A DNA stretch of 64,000 bases, taken from contig NZ_CALSFT010000002.1 in assembly GCF_943736995.1 (NCBI RefSeq), positions 1 through 64,000 on the forward strand. The letters run 5' to 3'. Each line of letters starts with the position of its first letter. The stretch's first letter is position 1. Of this stretch, positions 26,181-34,656 are shown one piece after another. Both the position numbers and the translations under genes were made by a program. The notes beneath the pieces were generated by a model that was not told the origin of the DNA, searched no databases, and saw nothing but the letters and a program-made list of their open reading frames with translations. The stretch comes from Sporosarcina sp. Marseille-Q4943 (GTDB lineage: Bacteria > Bacillota > Bacilli > Bacillales_A > Planococcaceae).

Positions 26181-27422
26181 ATGGTGAATGTCAAAGAGAA
26201 GTTGAAAGCAGATACGGTCATTTCAAATGCAGCTGAAGTCATTACATGCATTGGAGATGGAACGGGCAATCTCGGTGTGCTGACGAATGCCTGGGTTGCA
26301 TTAAAAGGAGAAACGATTATTGGCGTTGGCTGTGAAGAGGAGATCACCGAAAAATTTTTGATGGATGAAACGCGGGTGATCGATGCGACCGGAAAAGTCG
26401 TTGCCCCAGGTTTTGTCGACAGCCATACGCATCTTGTTTTCAATGGTTCGCGTGTCGAGGAATATGCAGCAAAAGTAATAGGGAAAGATCCAAAAGAACT
26501 TGGGATCACAACTGGGCCGAATCGGACAATTGAATTGACGCGTGATGCGACTGAAGAGGAATTATTTCAACAAGCAAAAAAACGAATGATGGCAATGCTG
26601 GAATTCGGAATCACAACGGTCGAAAGTAAAAGTGGATACGGATTGACGACAGAAAGTGAAGTGAAGATTCTAGAAGTAGGAAGAAGACTGAACGCCGAAA
26701 CGCCTGTAGATGTACTGAACACATTTCTTGGCGCGCATGGAATTCCCGAAGGCATGACGAAAAGTCAATATGTAGACGTGATCATCAATGAAATGATTCC
26801 AGAAGTCGGGGAAAAGAAACTAGCGGAATTTTGTGATGCGTGGTGCGATGATGGCTATTTTACGGCGGAAGAATCGGAACGCATATTGGAAGCAGGGTTG
26901 GCGTATGGTATGAAGCCCAAATTACATGCGGATGCGTATTCCTATATTGGCGGGTCTGACTTAGCTGTGAAGATGAATATGGTATCTGTGGACCATATGA
27001 ATTATACGCCGGATGACGTGATTGAAAAGCTTGCGGCATCGGAAGTAACAGCTGTTCTTATGCCGGCATTGGACTTTGCGGTTGGACATCAGCGGCCATT
27101 TGACGCGCGTAAAATGTTGGATGCGGGTGTAAAAGTTGCGCTGGCTACCGATCTTTGTCCAGCTTGCTATACCGAATCTATGCAGTTTGTCATCAACTTA
27201 GCTTGTCGTCTATACAAATTTTCAGTAGAGGAAGCGATCAAAGCCGCTACATTTGGAGGCGCACAAGCGCTTGATTTGGATGATCGGGGTGTAATCCAAG
27301 AAGGCAAATTAGCCGACCTTCAAATTTGGGATGTGCCTTCCTATAAACACATCGCCTATGAACTTGGAACCAATCTCGTTGAAACGGTTATTAAAAAAGG
27401 AAAAGTAGTCGTGACGCGGTAA
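26181..27422 (+). CDS. hutI: Imidazolonepropionase family protein
   Basis: This roughly 413-residue amidohydrolase belongs to the imidazolonepropionase family (third step, opening the imidazolone ring). The metal motif DSHTHLVF, KSGYGL, LGAHG, KLHAD and the aspartate in LATD are present. The canonical ATD-x-NPGS motif is replaced by ATDLCPACYTESMQ, and the GGGI motif region reads GITTGPNRTI, so it belongs to a diverged subfamily like the HutU proteins here. GGAGG at 26168 points to ATG 26181; ATG 26166 is possible. Third gene of the operon. Confidence 0.85.
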   Translation: MVNVKEKLKADTVISNAAEVITCIGDGTGNLGVLTNAWVALKGETIIGVGCEEEITEKFLMDETRVIDATGKVVAPGFVDSHTHLVFNGSRVEEYAAKVIGKDPKELGITTGPNRTIELTRDATEEELFQQAKKRMMAMLEFGITTVESKSGYGLTTESEVKILEVGRRLNAETPVDVLNTFLGAHGIPEGMTKSQYVDVIINEMIPEVGEKKLAEFCDAWCDDGYFTAEESERILEAGLAYGMKPKLHADAYSYIGGSDLAVKMNMVSVDHMNYTPDDVIEKLAASEVTAVLMPALDFAVGHQRPFDARKMLDAGVKVALATDLCPACYTESMQFVINLACRLYKFSVEEAIKAATFGGAQALDLDDRGVIQEGKLADLQIWDVPSYKHIAYELGTNLVETVIKKGKVVVTR

Positions 27423-27451
27423 GAATACAAACTTTTAGGGAGGGATCCGCA

Positions 27452-28618
27452 ATGTCGATTCAGACATCTATTGCTGCATCTAAAATAAATGAGGAACGGT
27501 TATTAAACTTATTTCTTGAATTGGCAAAAATTAATGGACCGAGTACGAAAGAACAGCTCGTCGCTGATTATTTGGTGAACGTGCTGCCTGAGCTCGGGTT
27601 TACATTTGAGTTTGATGATGCCCATAAAAATTTTAACGGTGAAGTCGGCAACTTGATTGCATGGAAAGAAGGGACGGATTCTACCATTCCTCCGCTTTTC
27701 TTTTCAACCCATATGGATACCGTGCTGCCGACAGAAGGCCTTCAACCAGTGATTAAAGATGGCGTCATTTATTCCGACGGGACAACGATTTTAGGGGCAG
27801 ATGATCGCGCTGCACTGGCTGCGTATCTAGAAGCGATCCGCGCGATTATTGAAAGCGGGGCACCACACGGGCCGATTGAATTGATCTTAACGGTCAATGA
27901 ACAACCCGGGCTTGTAGGCGCAACTTATATGGATTATACGAAAGCGAAAAGTAAAACAGGGTATATTTTCGATAGCAGCGGCGACGTCGGTCAAATTATT
28001 TTAAAAGGCCCATACAGCAGTCGGATTTGGATGGAAGTTAAAGGGAATTCCGCGCATATTGCGCTTAACGCGGAAGAAGGGAATAGTGCGTTTCTAATTG
28101 CCGCCGAAGGGTTGTTAAATATGAAACTAGGTACAATTGACGAAGAGACGCTTGCGAATATCGGAATAATGGAAGGAGGAGAGTTAACATCCATTATACC
28201 GGGCTCCATAACGGTTGCGGGGGAAGTGCGCAGTTTCTCAAAAGAAAAGCTTGATCAGCAATTGCAGCATATGCAGGAAACGATGCAAAAAGCAGCAGAG
28301 AAAAATGACGGCAGCGTACAGGTGAGAGTTGAGAAAAAGTATAGTGGATTTGATATCCCAAAGGATCATATATTAACGAAAACAGTCGAAGCAGCGGCTC
28401 GAAACATACAAGTACAACCTTATCTAACCGAAACATTGGGCGGTGCCGATACGAATGTGCTAAATGAAAATGGACTAACATGCCTCACATTAGGGCTTGG
28501 TTTTCAAAATATCCATTCATTTAGAGAGTGTATTAGTATAGAAAACTTAACTAATACTGGCAGACTCACAGCGGGATTAATTGAACAATGGTATGAAAAC
28601 CATAAACAAGCAAAATAA
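27452..28618 (+). CDS. PepT-like M20 family metallopeptidase
   Basis: The 388-residue protein is an M20 enzyme of the peptidase T-like type (close in plan to B. subtilis YqjE). It shows the zinc motif STHMDTV (about 88-94), ILGADDRAAL with the bridging Asp, catalytic Glu in NEQPGLVGA, and a dimerisation domain in the middle. Known relatives remove N-terminal residues from small peptides; carnosinases and N-acyl amino-acid hydrolases share the fold. In this operon it occupies the place where a hutG formiminoglutamase would be expected. It could release histidine from peptides or hydrolyse the final N-substituted glutamate; both are inference. GGGAGGGATCCGCA precedes ATG 27452. Confidence 0.85.
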   Translation: MSIQTSIAASKINEERLLNLFLELAKINGPSTKEQLVADYLVNVLPELGFTFEFDDAHKNFNGEVGNLIAWKEGTDSTIPPLFFSTHMDTVLPTEGLQPVIKDGVIYSDGTTILGADDRAALAAYLEAIRAIIESGAPHGPIELILTVNEQPGLVGATYMDYTKAKSKTGYIFDSSGDVGQIILKGPYSSRIWMEVKGNSAHIALNAEEGNSAFLIAAEGLLNMKLGTIDEETLANIGIMEGGELTSIIPGSITVAGEVRSFSKEKLDQQLQHMQETMQKAAEKNDGSVQVRVEKKYSGFDIPKDHILTKTVEAAARNIQVQPYLTETLGGADTNVLNENGLTCLTLGLGFQNIHSFRECISIENLTNTGRLTAGLIEQWYENHKQAK

Positions 28619-28680
28619 TTGGCGGAAAATTGAATAGAGCAGGCGTTGTATCCATCCTAATACAAAGGAGAAGGTTTTTA

Positions 28681-30021
28681 ATGCTCACAAACCCAGTAGT
28701 AATTTCCGTCATTGTACTGACGGTTTTAAGTTTGGCTAGGGTACATGTAATTTTTGCTTTGTTAATGGCTACCGTTGTCGCGGGACTAACAGCGAATCTA
28801 TCTTTAACAGATACGGTTTCTACATTTATTGGCGGGATGGGCGGGCAATCGGAAACGGCATTGAGTTATATTTTACTCGGGGTATTTGCAGCGATGATCG
28901 CTTACTCTGGAATCACAACGATCTTAATAAACAAGCTATTAGCAATGAAAAAGACAAATAAGTATGTCCTACTATTAATTATTGCAGCGCTTACTTGTTT
29001 GTCAGGAAATCTGATTCCTGTTCACATTGCTTTTATCCCCATATTGATCCCGCCGCTATTGATGTTCTTTAATTATTTAAAGATTGATAGAAGAGCGGTG
29101 GCGTGTGCATTAACATTTGGACTAAAAATGCCGTATATTTTGATTCCGGCTGGTTACGGACTCATTTTCCATGGCATTATAGCAAATGAGATGCAGGCGA
29201 ATGGCATGCCGGTCTCCATGGCTCAAATCCCTTTAGCAATGGCCATTCCTGCGCTTGGAATGTTTGTGGGCTTAGCGATTGCAATCTTCATCACCTATCG
29301 AAAACCGAGAGATTATGATGAAGGGCAAGGGCAAGAACAAAAAGTAGGTGTAGGAGAGGCCTTAGCTGAAATTAGTGCATCGAGCGAGGAAATGCCACGC
29401 AAATTTCAGCCAAAAGACTTTGTTACGATTGCAGCGATCGCTGTAGCACTGATTACACAAGTTGCTGCCGGATCGCTCGTAGTGGGTGCAATGGCAGGAA
29501 TTATCGTCATGTTTGCTGGACGAATTGTCACATTAGCAGACGGAGAAGCTGTCGTACAAGACGGAGTGAAACTGATGGGAGCAATCGCATTTGTCATGCT
29601 CATCGCTTCGGGATACGCAACGATCCTGAAAGAAACTGGGGCTGTTGTAGATTTAGTGAATGCAGTAGACTCTGTGCTTGGAGATAGTAAATTATTGGGG
29701 GCTGTGGTTTTACTGCTGATTGGACTTTTGGTTACAATGGGAATTGGTACATCATTCGGAACGATTCCAATTTTAGCTACAATTTTTGTTCCGTTATGTA
29801 TGTTAATGGGCTTTAGCCCATTGGCAACCATCGCATTGCTTGGAACGGCAGGGGCATTGGGAGATGCGGGATCACCCGCGTCAGATAGTACGCTTGGACC
29901 GACAGCAGGGTTAAATGCGGACGGTAAACATAATCACATTTGGGATACATGTGTACCGACGTTCATCCATTACAACATCCCCTTATTCGCTTTTGGGATA
30001 TTGGCAGCGATGATTTTGTAA
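28681..30021 (+). CDS. Na+/H+ antiporter-family permease (YuiF-like)
   Basis: This 446-residue membrane protein has about twelve segments and resembles YuiF-type members of the NhaC/ion-transporter superfamily (ALTFGLKMPYILIPAGYG; GTAGALGDAGSPASDSTLGPTAG in parts). Homologues are labelled Na+/H+ antiporters but several such families move amino or organic acids. Within a hut operon that has no hutM, it is the best candidate for substrate uptake; that is inference. I start at ATG 28681 behind AAGGAG (28665) rather than at the longer frame. Confidence 0.82.
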   Translation: MLTNPVVISVIVLTVLSLARVHVIFALLMATVVAGLTANLSLTDTVSTFIGGMGGQSETALSYILLGVFAAMIAYSGITTILINKLLAMKKTNKYVLLLIIAALTCLSGNLIPVHIAFIPILIPPLLMFFNYLKIDRRAVACALTFGLKMPYILIPAGYGLIFHGIIANEMQANGMPVSMAQIPLAMAIPALGMFVGLAIAIFITYRKPRDYDEGQGQEQKVGVGEALAEISASSEEMPRKFQPKDFVTIAAIAVALITQVAAGSLVVGAMAGIIVMFAGRIVTLADGEAVVQDGVKLMGAIAFVMLIASGYATILKETGAVVDLVNAVDSVLGDSKLLGAVVLLLIGLLVTMGIGTSFGTIPILATIFVPLCMLMGFSPLATIALLGTAGALGDAGSPASDSTLGPTAGLNADGKHNHIWDTCVPTFIHYNIPLFAFGILAAMIL

Positions 30022-30063
30022 GACACGTTACAATTTTCTTAAATGTAGAAGGGGTGGTCAGGC

Positions 30064-31602
30064 ATGAAGAGTGGGAAATTAGTGGAGAGGGATCGTCCGA
30101 TCTTGAACGATCTAGTTGAATTGGATGGATTTACAGTAGATCGGCAACAGATAGAAAGAGTTGCGTACGGACAGGCAAAAGTCGTCATACCTGAAACAGC
30201 ATTAGAAAGAGTGCGCGCAAGTAGAGATCGAATTGAAAAACAATTGAAAGATGGGAGAGTGATCTATGGCGTCAATACCGGGTTTGGTAAATTAAGTGAT
30301 ATTGAAATTGAAAAAGAAGACATTGCAAAGTTACAATTGAACTTACTGCGCGCGGATGTCGTCGGTGTTGGCGATCCGTTGCCCAAACCGGTTGTCAGAG
30401 CGATGATGGTGCTGCGTGCCAATGCGCTTGCAAAAGGGTTTTCGGGCATTAAAGAAGATACATTATCCTTATTAGTCGATATGATTAATAAAGGCGTGCA
30501 CCCAGTAGTACCTTGTAAAGGTTCAGTTGGAGCGAGCGGCGACTTGGCACCACTTTCACATGTCGCAATTGTTTTAGTCGGAGAAGGAAAAGCAGAATAT
30601 GAGGGAAAAATCCTTTCCGGCGGGGAGGCGCTAAAACGAGCAGGTTTGCAACCGGTTACATTGGAAGCGAAAGAAGGACTGGCGCTTATTAATGGAACGC
30701 AGGCAATGACTGGTGTGGGCGTTGTTGCTCTGAATGAAGCTGAGCGTGTCGGATTAGCAGCGGATATGGCAGCCTGTTTAACGATGGAAGCCCTTCAAGG
30801 AATTATATCGGCTTTCGATAGTGATTTATTGGCCGTTCGACCACATCCGGAACTGGAATTTGTCGCTTCACGAATGCGGAACTGGCTGGAGGGAAGTAAA
30901 CGGATCACACATCAAGGTGAACTTCGAATGCAAGACGCCTACTCCATTCGCTGTATCCCGCAAGTTCACGGAGCTTCCTGGCAGGCATTTAATTACGCTG
31001 AAGAGAGACTGAAGATTGAGATCAATTCAACAACGGATAATCCTATTATTTTAGAAAATGGTGAAGTGCTTTCAGGCGGACATTTCCATGGCCAGCCAAT
31101 TGCACTCGCGATGGATTTCCTCAAAGTCGGTGCAGCAGAATGGGCGAATATTTCCGAACGAAGAACGGAGAGACTTGTCAATCCTCAATTGAGTGGCCTG
31201 TCCCCATTCTTAGCAGTTGACCCAGGATTGGAGTGTGGATTGATGGTTCCGCAATATGCGGCGGCTTCACTCGTTTCTGAGAATAAGGTGCTTGCACATC
31301 CCGCAAGTGTCGATTCCATCCCTACGTCGGCTAACCAAGAAGACCATGTCAGCATGGGCACAATAGGGTCTCGCCAAGCGCGGGAAATTATCCATAATTC
31401 TGCTAGAGTAATTGCAATTGAAATGATTTGCGCATCGCAGGCTATTTATTTAGAAGGGGCAGAAAACCAATTGGCTCCAGCGACAAAAGAATACTTGGAG
31501 AGAATTAGAGAAATTTGCCCGCCATTGAAAGGCGATCGAGCAATTTCGGATGAAATAGAAGCGTTGGCACAATTTATACTACGTGCGGATATCCTGAACT
31601 AA
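30064..31602 (+). CDS. hutH: Histidine ammonia-lyase
   Basis: The 512-residue enzyme deaminates histidine to urocanate. The MIO cofactor precursor Ala-Ser-Gly is at 157-159 in [12 protein letters not shown]. Other family blocks are [18 protein letters not shown], the Gln of [14 protein letters not shown], TDNPI and [27 protein letters not shown]. The N-terminus is about 15 residues longer than usual before VELDGFTV. It is the last gene of the operon and is followed by a strong terminator. The MIO motif makes histidine or a ring-substituted histidine the likely substrate. Confidence 0.94.
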   Translation: [512 protein letters not shown]

Positions 31603-31611
31603 CAAGGATAA

Positions 31612-31658
31612 GGACCGAACCTATCAGTTTGTTGATCGATAGGTTCGGTCTCCTTTTT
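31612..31658 (+). terminator. hut operon terminator
   Basis: GGACCGAACCTATC (31612-31625) pairs with GATAGGTTCGGTCTCC (31638-31653) and is followed by TTTTT. Confidence 0.92.
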
Positions 31659-31783
31659 GATTGGACAATTGTAAGTTCGTTATTATGATCAGTTTTTTAG
31701 TTGAAAAAGCCATTATATATATTGGACTTCCGATATTAAAATATTATCCTTCGTTCTTTTGAGTAGAAAGAATGTTTCATCTA

Positions 31784-31812
31784 TTGACAATTAAATTTTT
31801 GTATATTATTAT
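31784..31812 (+). promoter_or_regulatory. Sigma-A promoter of the S-box transcript
   Basis: TTGACA (31784-31789), 17 bases, TATTAT (31807-31812): a near-consensus promoter placed about 20 bases before the riboswitch. Confidence 0.85.
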
Positions 31813-31832
31813 TATTTCCATAACTAAATAAA

Positions 31833-31985
31833 CTTATCAAGAGAAGCTAAGGGACTGGCCCGATGAAGCTTCAGCAACCTCTGCGTCGCAGGAAGGTGCT
31901 AAATCCAGCAAGGGGAAACTCTTGGAAGATAAGAGACAATGCTATATTCACTAAGCCCTCTTTTCTATCGAAAAGAGGGCTTTTA
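31833..31985 (+). promoter_or_regulatory. SAM-I (S-box) riboswitch with terminator
   Basis: P1 arms CTTATC (31833) and GATAAG (31928) enclose the conserved blocks AGAGAAGCTAAGGGACTGG, GATGAAGCTTCAGCAACC, GGAAGGTGCTAAATCC and the P4 region. The intrinsic terminator AAGCCCTCTTTT / AAAAGAGGGCTTTT lies at 31953-31984. High SAM should shut off the following monooxygenase gene. Confidence 0.95.
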
Positions 31986-32034
31986 CTTTTAAAGTTTTAT
32001 GAAAATACAACTACGAGGAAAGAAGGTTGAAAAA

Positions 32035-33414
32035 ATGAGTAAAACTAAAAAAAGAATGTATTTAAATGCCTTTGAAATGAGTTGTGCAGCGTTTCAGTCG
32101 CACGCACTATGGAGACATCCCGATGACAATACACCCGGCTATAAAGACATTGAATATTGGACGCATCTTGCGAAAGTTTTGGAAAAAGGTAACTTTGACG
32201 CTGTGTTCATAGCAGATGTATTAGGGGTTTACGATGTATATAAAGGTTCAAGGGATCCAGCATTAAGGTCTGGTATGCAAGTGCCGGCCAATGATCCAGC
32301 TTTTATTGTTCCCATTATGGCATCTGTAACTAAATATCTTGGGTTCGGATTAACTGCTTCCACAACATTCGATCATCCGTATACATTTGCCCGGAAAATG
32401 ACAACATTAGATCATTTGACGAAGGGAAGAATTGGTTGGAACGTTGTTACATCTTATTTGAATACTGCGGCAAAAAACATTGGGTTAGATTCTCAGACCC
32501 CGCATGATGAGCGGTACGAGCGGGCGGATGAATATATGGAAGTCGTCTATAAGCTATGGGAAGCAAGTTGGGAAGATGATGCAGTTGTAATCGATAAAGC
32601 GAAAGGAGTATATACAGATCCTTCTAAAGTTCACGACATTAACCATAACGGCAAGTACTATCAAGTTCCGGGTAACCATCTCTGTGAGCCGTCACCACAA
32701 CGAACACCGGTTATATTCCAAGCAGGCGCATCTTCAAGGGGCCGTGCGTTTGCGGCAAATCATGCTGAACTTATTTTTGTATCATCCCCGTCTTTAGAGA
32801 AAACAAAAAACATCGTTGCAACGTTTAGGGAGGATGTTATAAAATCCGGAAGACCGGCAGATGATGTTAAAGTGCTAACGACCGTTACGCCAATTGTCGC
32901 CTCGACGTTAGAAGAAGCGGAAGCAAAGCTGGAAGATTACAAGCAGTATATCGATCATGAGGGAGCGCTTGCGTTAGTGAGCGGTTGGACAGGGATTGAC
33001 CTGGCGGAATTAGATCCAAATCAAAAGGTAGAGTATATTGAAAATGATGCAATGCGCTCAATCTTACAAGGCTTTGCGGGCATGACTGTGAATGAAATCG
33101 CTGAAAAAGTTGCACTTGGCGGTCTTGGTGAACTAATTGTCGGTGACCCTGAACAAATTGCAGACACGTTAGAGGAATGGATGGACTATGCCGATATTGA
33201 TGGTTTTAATATTGTTTATTCAATTACACCAGGCTCCTTCGAAGACTTCGTTGAGCTAGTCGTTCCAGTTTTACAAGAGCGAGGTTTAGTGCGTACAGAA
33301 TATGAAGAGGGCACATTCCGAAATAATTTATTTGGTTATGATCAATTGAAAGAAGACCATCCTGCTAAACAAGCACGAAAACAAGTGGTTGGAGAACTAA
33401 TCACACAATATTGA
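32035..33414 (+). CDS. LLM-class flavin-dependent monooxygenase (NtaA/SnaA/DszA family)
   Basis: The 459-residue enzyme is a bacterial luciferase-fold monooxygenase of the NtaA/SnaA/SoxA(DszA) group: AFEMSCAAFQSHALWRHP at the N-terminus, HLTKGRIGWNVVTSYLNTAAKNIG, and QAGASSRGRAFAA for FMN binding. Members use reduced FMN to oxidise organosulfur or aminocarboxylate compounds. Control by a SAM riboswitch places it in sulfur scavenging, similar in logic to B. subtilis YxeK and CmoJ. Start ATG 32035 follows GAGGAAAGAAGG; the upstream ATG at 31999 lies just past the terminator T-run with no ribosome site. No flavin reductase adjoins. Confidence 0.92.
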   Translation: MSKTKKRMYLNAFEMSCAAFQSHALWRHPDDNTPGYKDIEYWTHLAKVLEKGNFDAVFIADVLGVYDVYKGSRDPALRSGMQVPANDPAFIVPIMASVTKYLGFGLTASTTFDHPYTFARKMTTLDHLTKGRIGWNVVTSYLNTAAKNIGLDSQTPHDERYERADEYMEVVYKLWEASWEDDAVVIDKAKGVYTDPSKVHDINHNGKYYQVPGNHLCEPSPQRTPVIFQAGASSRGRAFAANHAELIFVSSPSLEKTKNIVATFREDVIKSGRPADDVKVLTTVTPIVASTLEEAEAKLEDYKQYIDHEGALALVSGWTGIDLAELDPNQKVEYIENDAMRSILQGFAGMTVNEIAEKVALGGLGELIVGDPEQIADTLEEWMDYADIDGFNIVYSITPGSFEDFVELVVPVLQERGLVRTEYEEGTFRNNLFGYDQLKEDHPAKQARKQVVGELITQY

Positions 33415-33486
33415 ATGTCAGTGAACACAATGTAAGATGTTAGTAAAAGTTGAAAACTGTTTTTGTTTGAATAGGAGATAGTACCA

Positions 33487-33780
33487 ATGACAACTTCAAA
33501 GAAAACTCTAAGGACTTGTAGCAAAGGACATAACTACTATAAAAGTAGCGACTGCCCGACATGTCCGATTTGTGAACAGGAACGCAAACCTGCCAATGGA
33601 TTTCTTTCATTACTATCAGCACCGGCAAGAAGAGCATTGGAAAACAACGGGATTACTTCTTTGCAACGGCTCGCGACATTTAGTGAAAAAGAGATATTAC
33701 AATTTCACGGCATGGGGCCAGCTTCTTTGCCAAAGCTTAGAGATGCTTTGAAGACAAATGGGTTATCATTTAAAAAGTAG
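33487..33780 (+). CDS. Small zinc-ribbon plus RpoA-CTD-like helix-hairpin-helix protein
   Basis: This 97-residue protein has an N-terminal Cys-rich part (TCSKGHNYYKSSDCPTCPIC; four cysteines C12, C22, C25, C28 plus a His) and a C-terminal helix-hairpin-helix like the RNA polymerase alpha C-terminal domain (ARRALENNGITSLQRLATFSE, then GMGPASLPKL). The family occurs widely in Bacillaceae but its role is unknown; DNA or polymerase contact is a guess. RBS AGGAG lies upstream of ATG 33487 and a terminator follows. Confidence 0.82.
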   Translation: MTTSKKTLRTCSKGHNYYKSSDCPTCPICEQERKPANGFLSLLSAPARRALENNGITSLQRLATFSEKEILQFHGMGPASLPKLRDALKTNGLSFKK

Positions 33781-33786
33781 ACAAAG

Positions 33787-33820
33787 TCCGACTGAGTGGG
33801 TCAACGCTCAGTCGGTTTTC
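33787..33820 (+). terminator. Terminator of the zinc-ribbon/HhH gene
   Basis: CCGACTGAGTG and CGCTCAGTCGG pair across a short loop and TTTTC follows. Confidence 0.85.
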
Positions 33821-33873
33821 GAAAAAAAAGAATTACTAATTTGGCCTCTTTTAGCAAGTAGGTATTCAACAGG

Positions 33874-34620
33874 TTAAAGCTTTTTCTTTTCGATCTGCTT
33901 CTTTTTAAGCGGGCAATTGCTGCAATAACCGATTCCTTCAACGTCTTTCTCCAATTTGTAATACATACAGCATGTTTTCCGATTAGGGTTTAACGTAAGT
34001 GCTTCCCCTATCTTTAAATATTGTTGAATTGGATTGTCTTGTAAACCAAACATTTCGCCGCTCGCGTTTTTCAAGAAATTAAAATCGCTGTAAACTCTTT
34101 CCCTTGTAACCGGATCCAAATTGTTTGCGAGCATTTTTCGATAAATGGAGTTGATGCGGATGGCAACGTTTTCCCACATGATCGATGACGGAAGGCGCGT
34201 CGTTTTTCTCAATGATTCTAAAACGGGCGTAATATGACCCGAGAAAAGACCATGCAATACATTTTCACGCCATTCCTCTCTTCCTAGCGCTTCAACCATT
34301 TGCCAGTTGCATAAATCCGCTTGGATACATAATTTGCGCTCTTTGCTCAGTGCACAGGCTGTTACCGGTAAATTCAACGCACAATTGAATTCAATCATAC
34401 TGTATAGGGTAGATGACACGACGAGATGCGCATATCTTTTGGAAATCATTGAAGCAGTGACTACTAAATTCGGCGCCTTCATCTCAACCATCTGTTTTTC
34501 TGAAAATGATCGACATTTCTCTTCATCCAGCAAATCCGATATCGCAATCTCCTTAGCATGCTCATGAGTAAAATGGATATCAAACGTTTTCAGTTCGTTT
34601 AGTACAGCATTGTTCATCAT
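33874..34620 (-). CDS. FhuF-like (2Fe-2S) siderophore-iron reductase
   Basis: The 248-residue protein ends in KTCCMYYKLEKDVEGIGYCS followed by NCP, a CC-x14-C-x2-C motif resembling the 2Fe-2S site of E. coli FhuF (CC-x10-C-x2-C), which reduces ferric iron from hydroxamate siderophores in the cytosol. The spacing between cysteine pairs is four residues longer. It is the last gene of a Fur-regulated siderophore transporter operon (36 bases behind the permease). I use ATG 34620 behind GGAGG; the GTG at 34626 overlaps that site. Confidence 0.88.
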   Translation of the reverse strand: MMNNAVLNELKTFDIHFTHEHAKEIAISDLLDEEKCRSFSEKQMVEMKAPNLVVTASMISKRYAHLVVSSTLYSMIEFNCALNLPVTACALSKERKLCIQADLCNWQMVEALGREEWRENVLHGLFSGHITPVLESLRKTTRLPSSIMWENVAIRINSIYRKMLANNLDPVTRERVYSDFNFLKNASGEMFGLQDNPIQQYLKIGEALTLNPNRKTCCMYYKLEKDVEGIGYCSNCPLKKKQIEKKKL

Positions 34621-34656
34621 TATCACCCTCCAGGAAAACGCATATGCAGCTTACCT

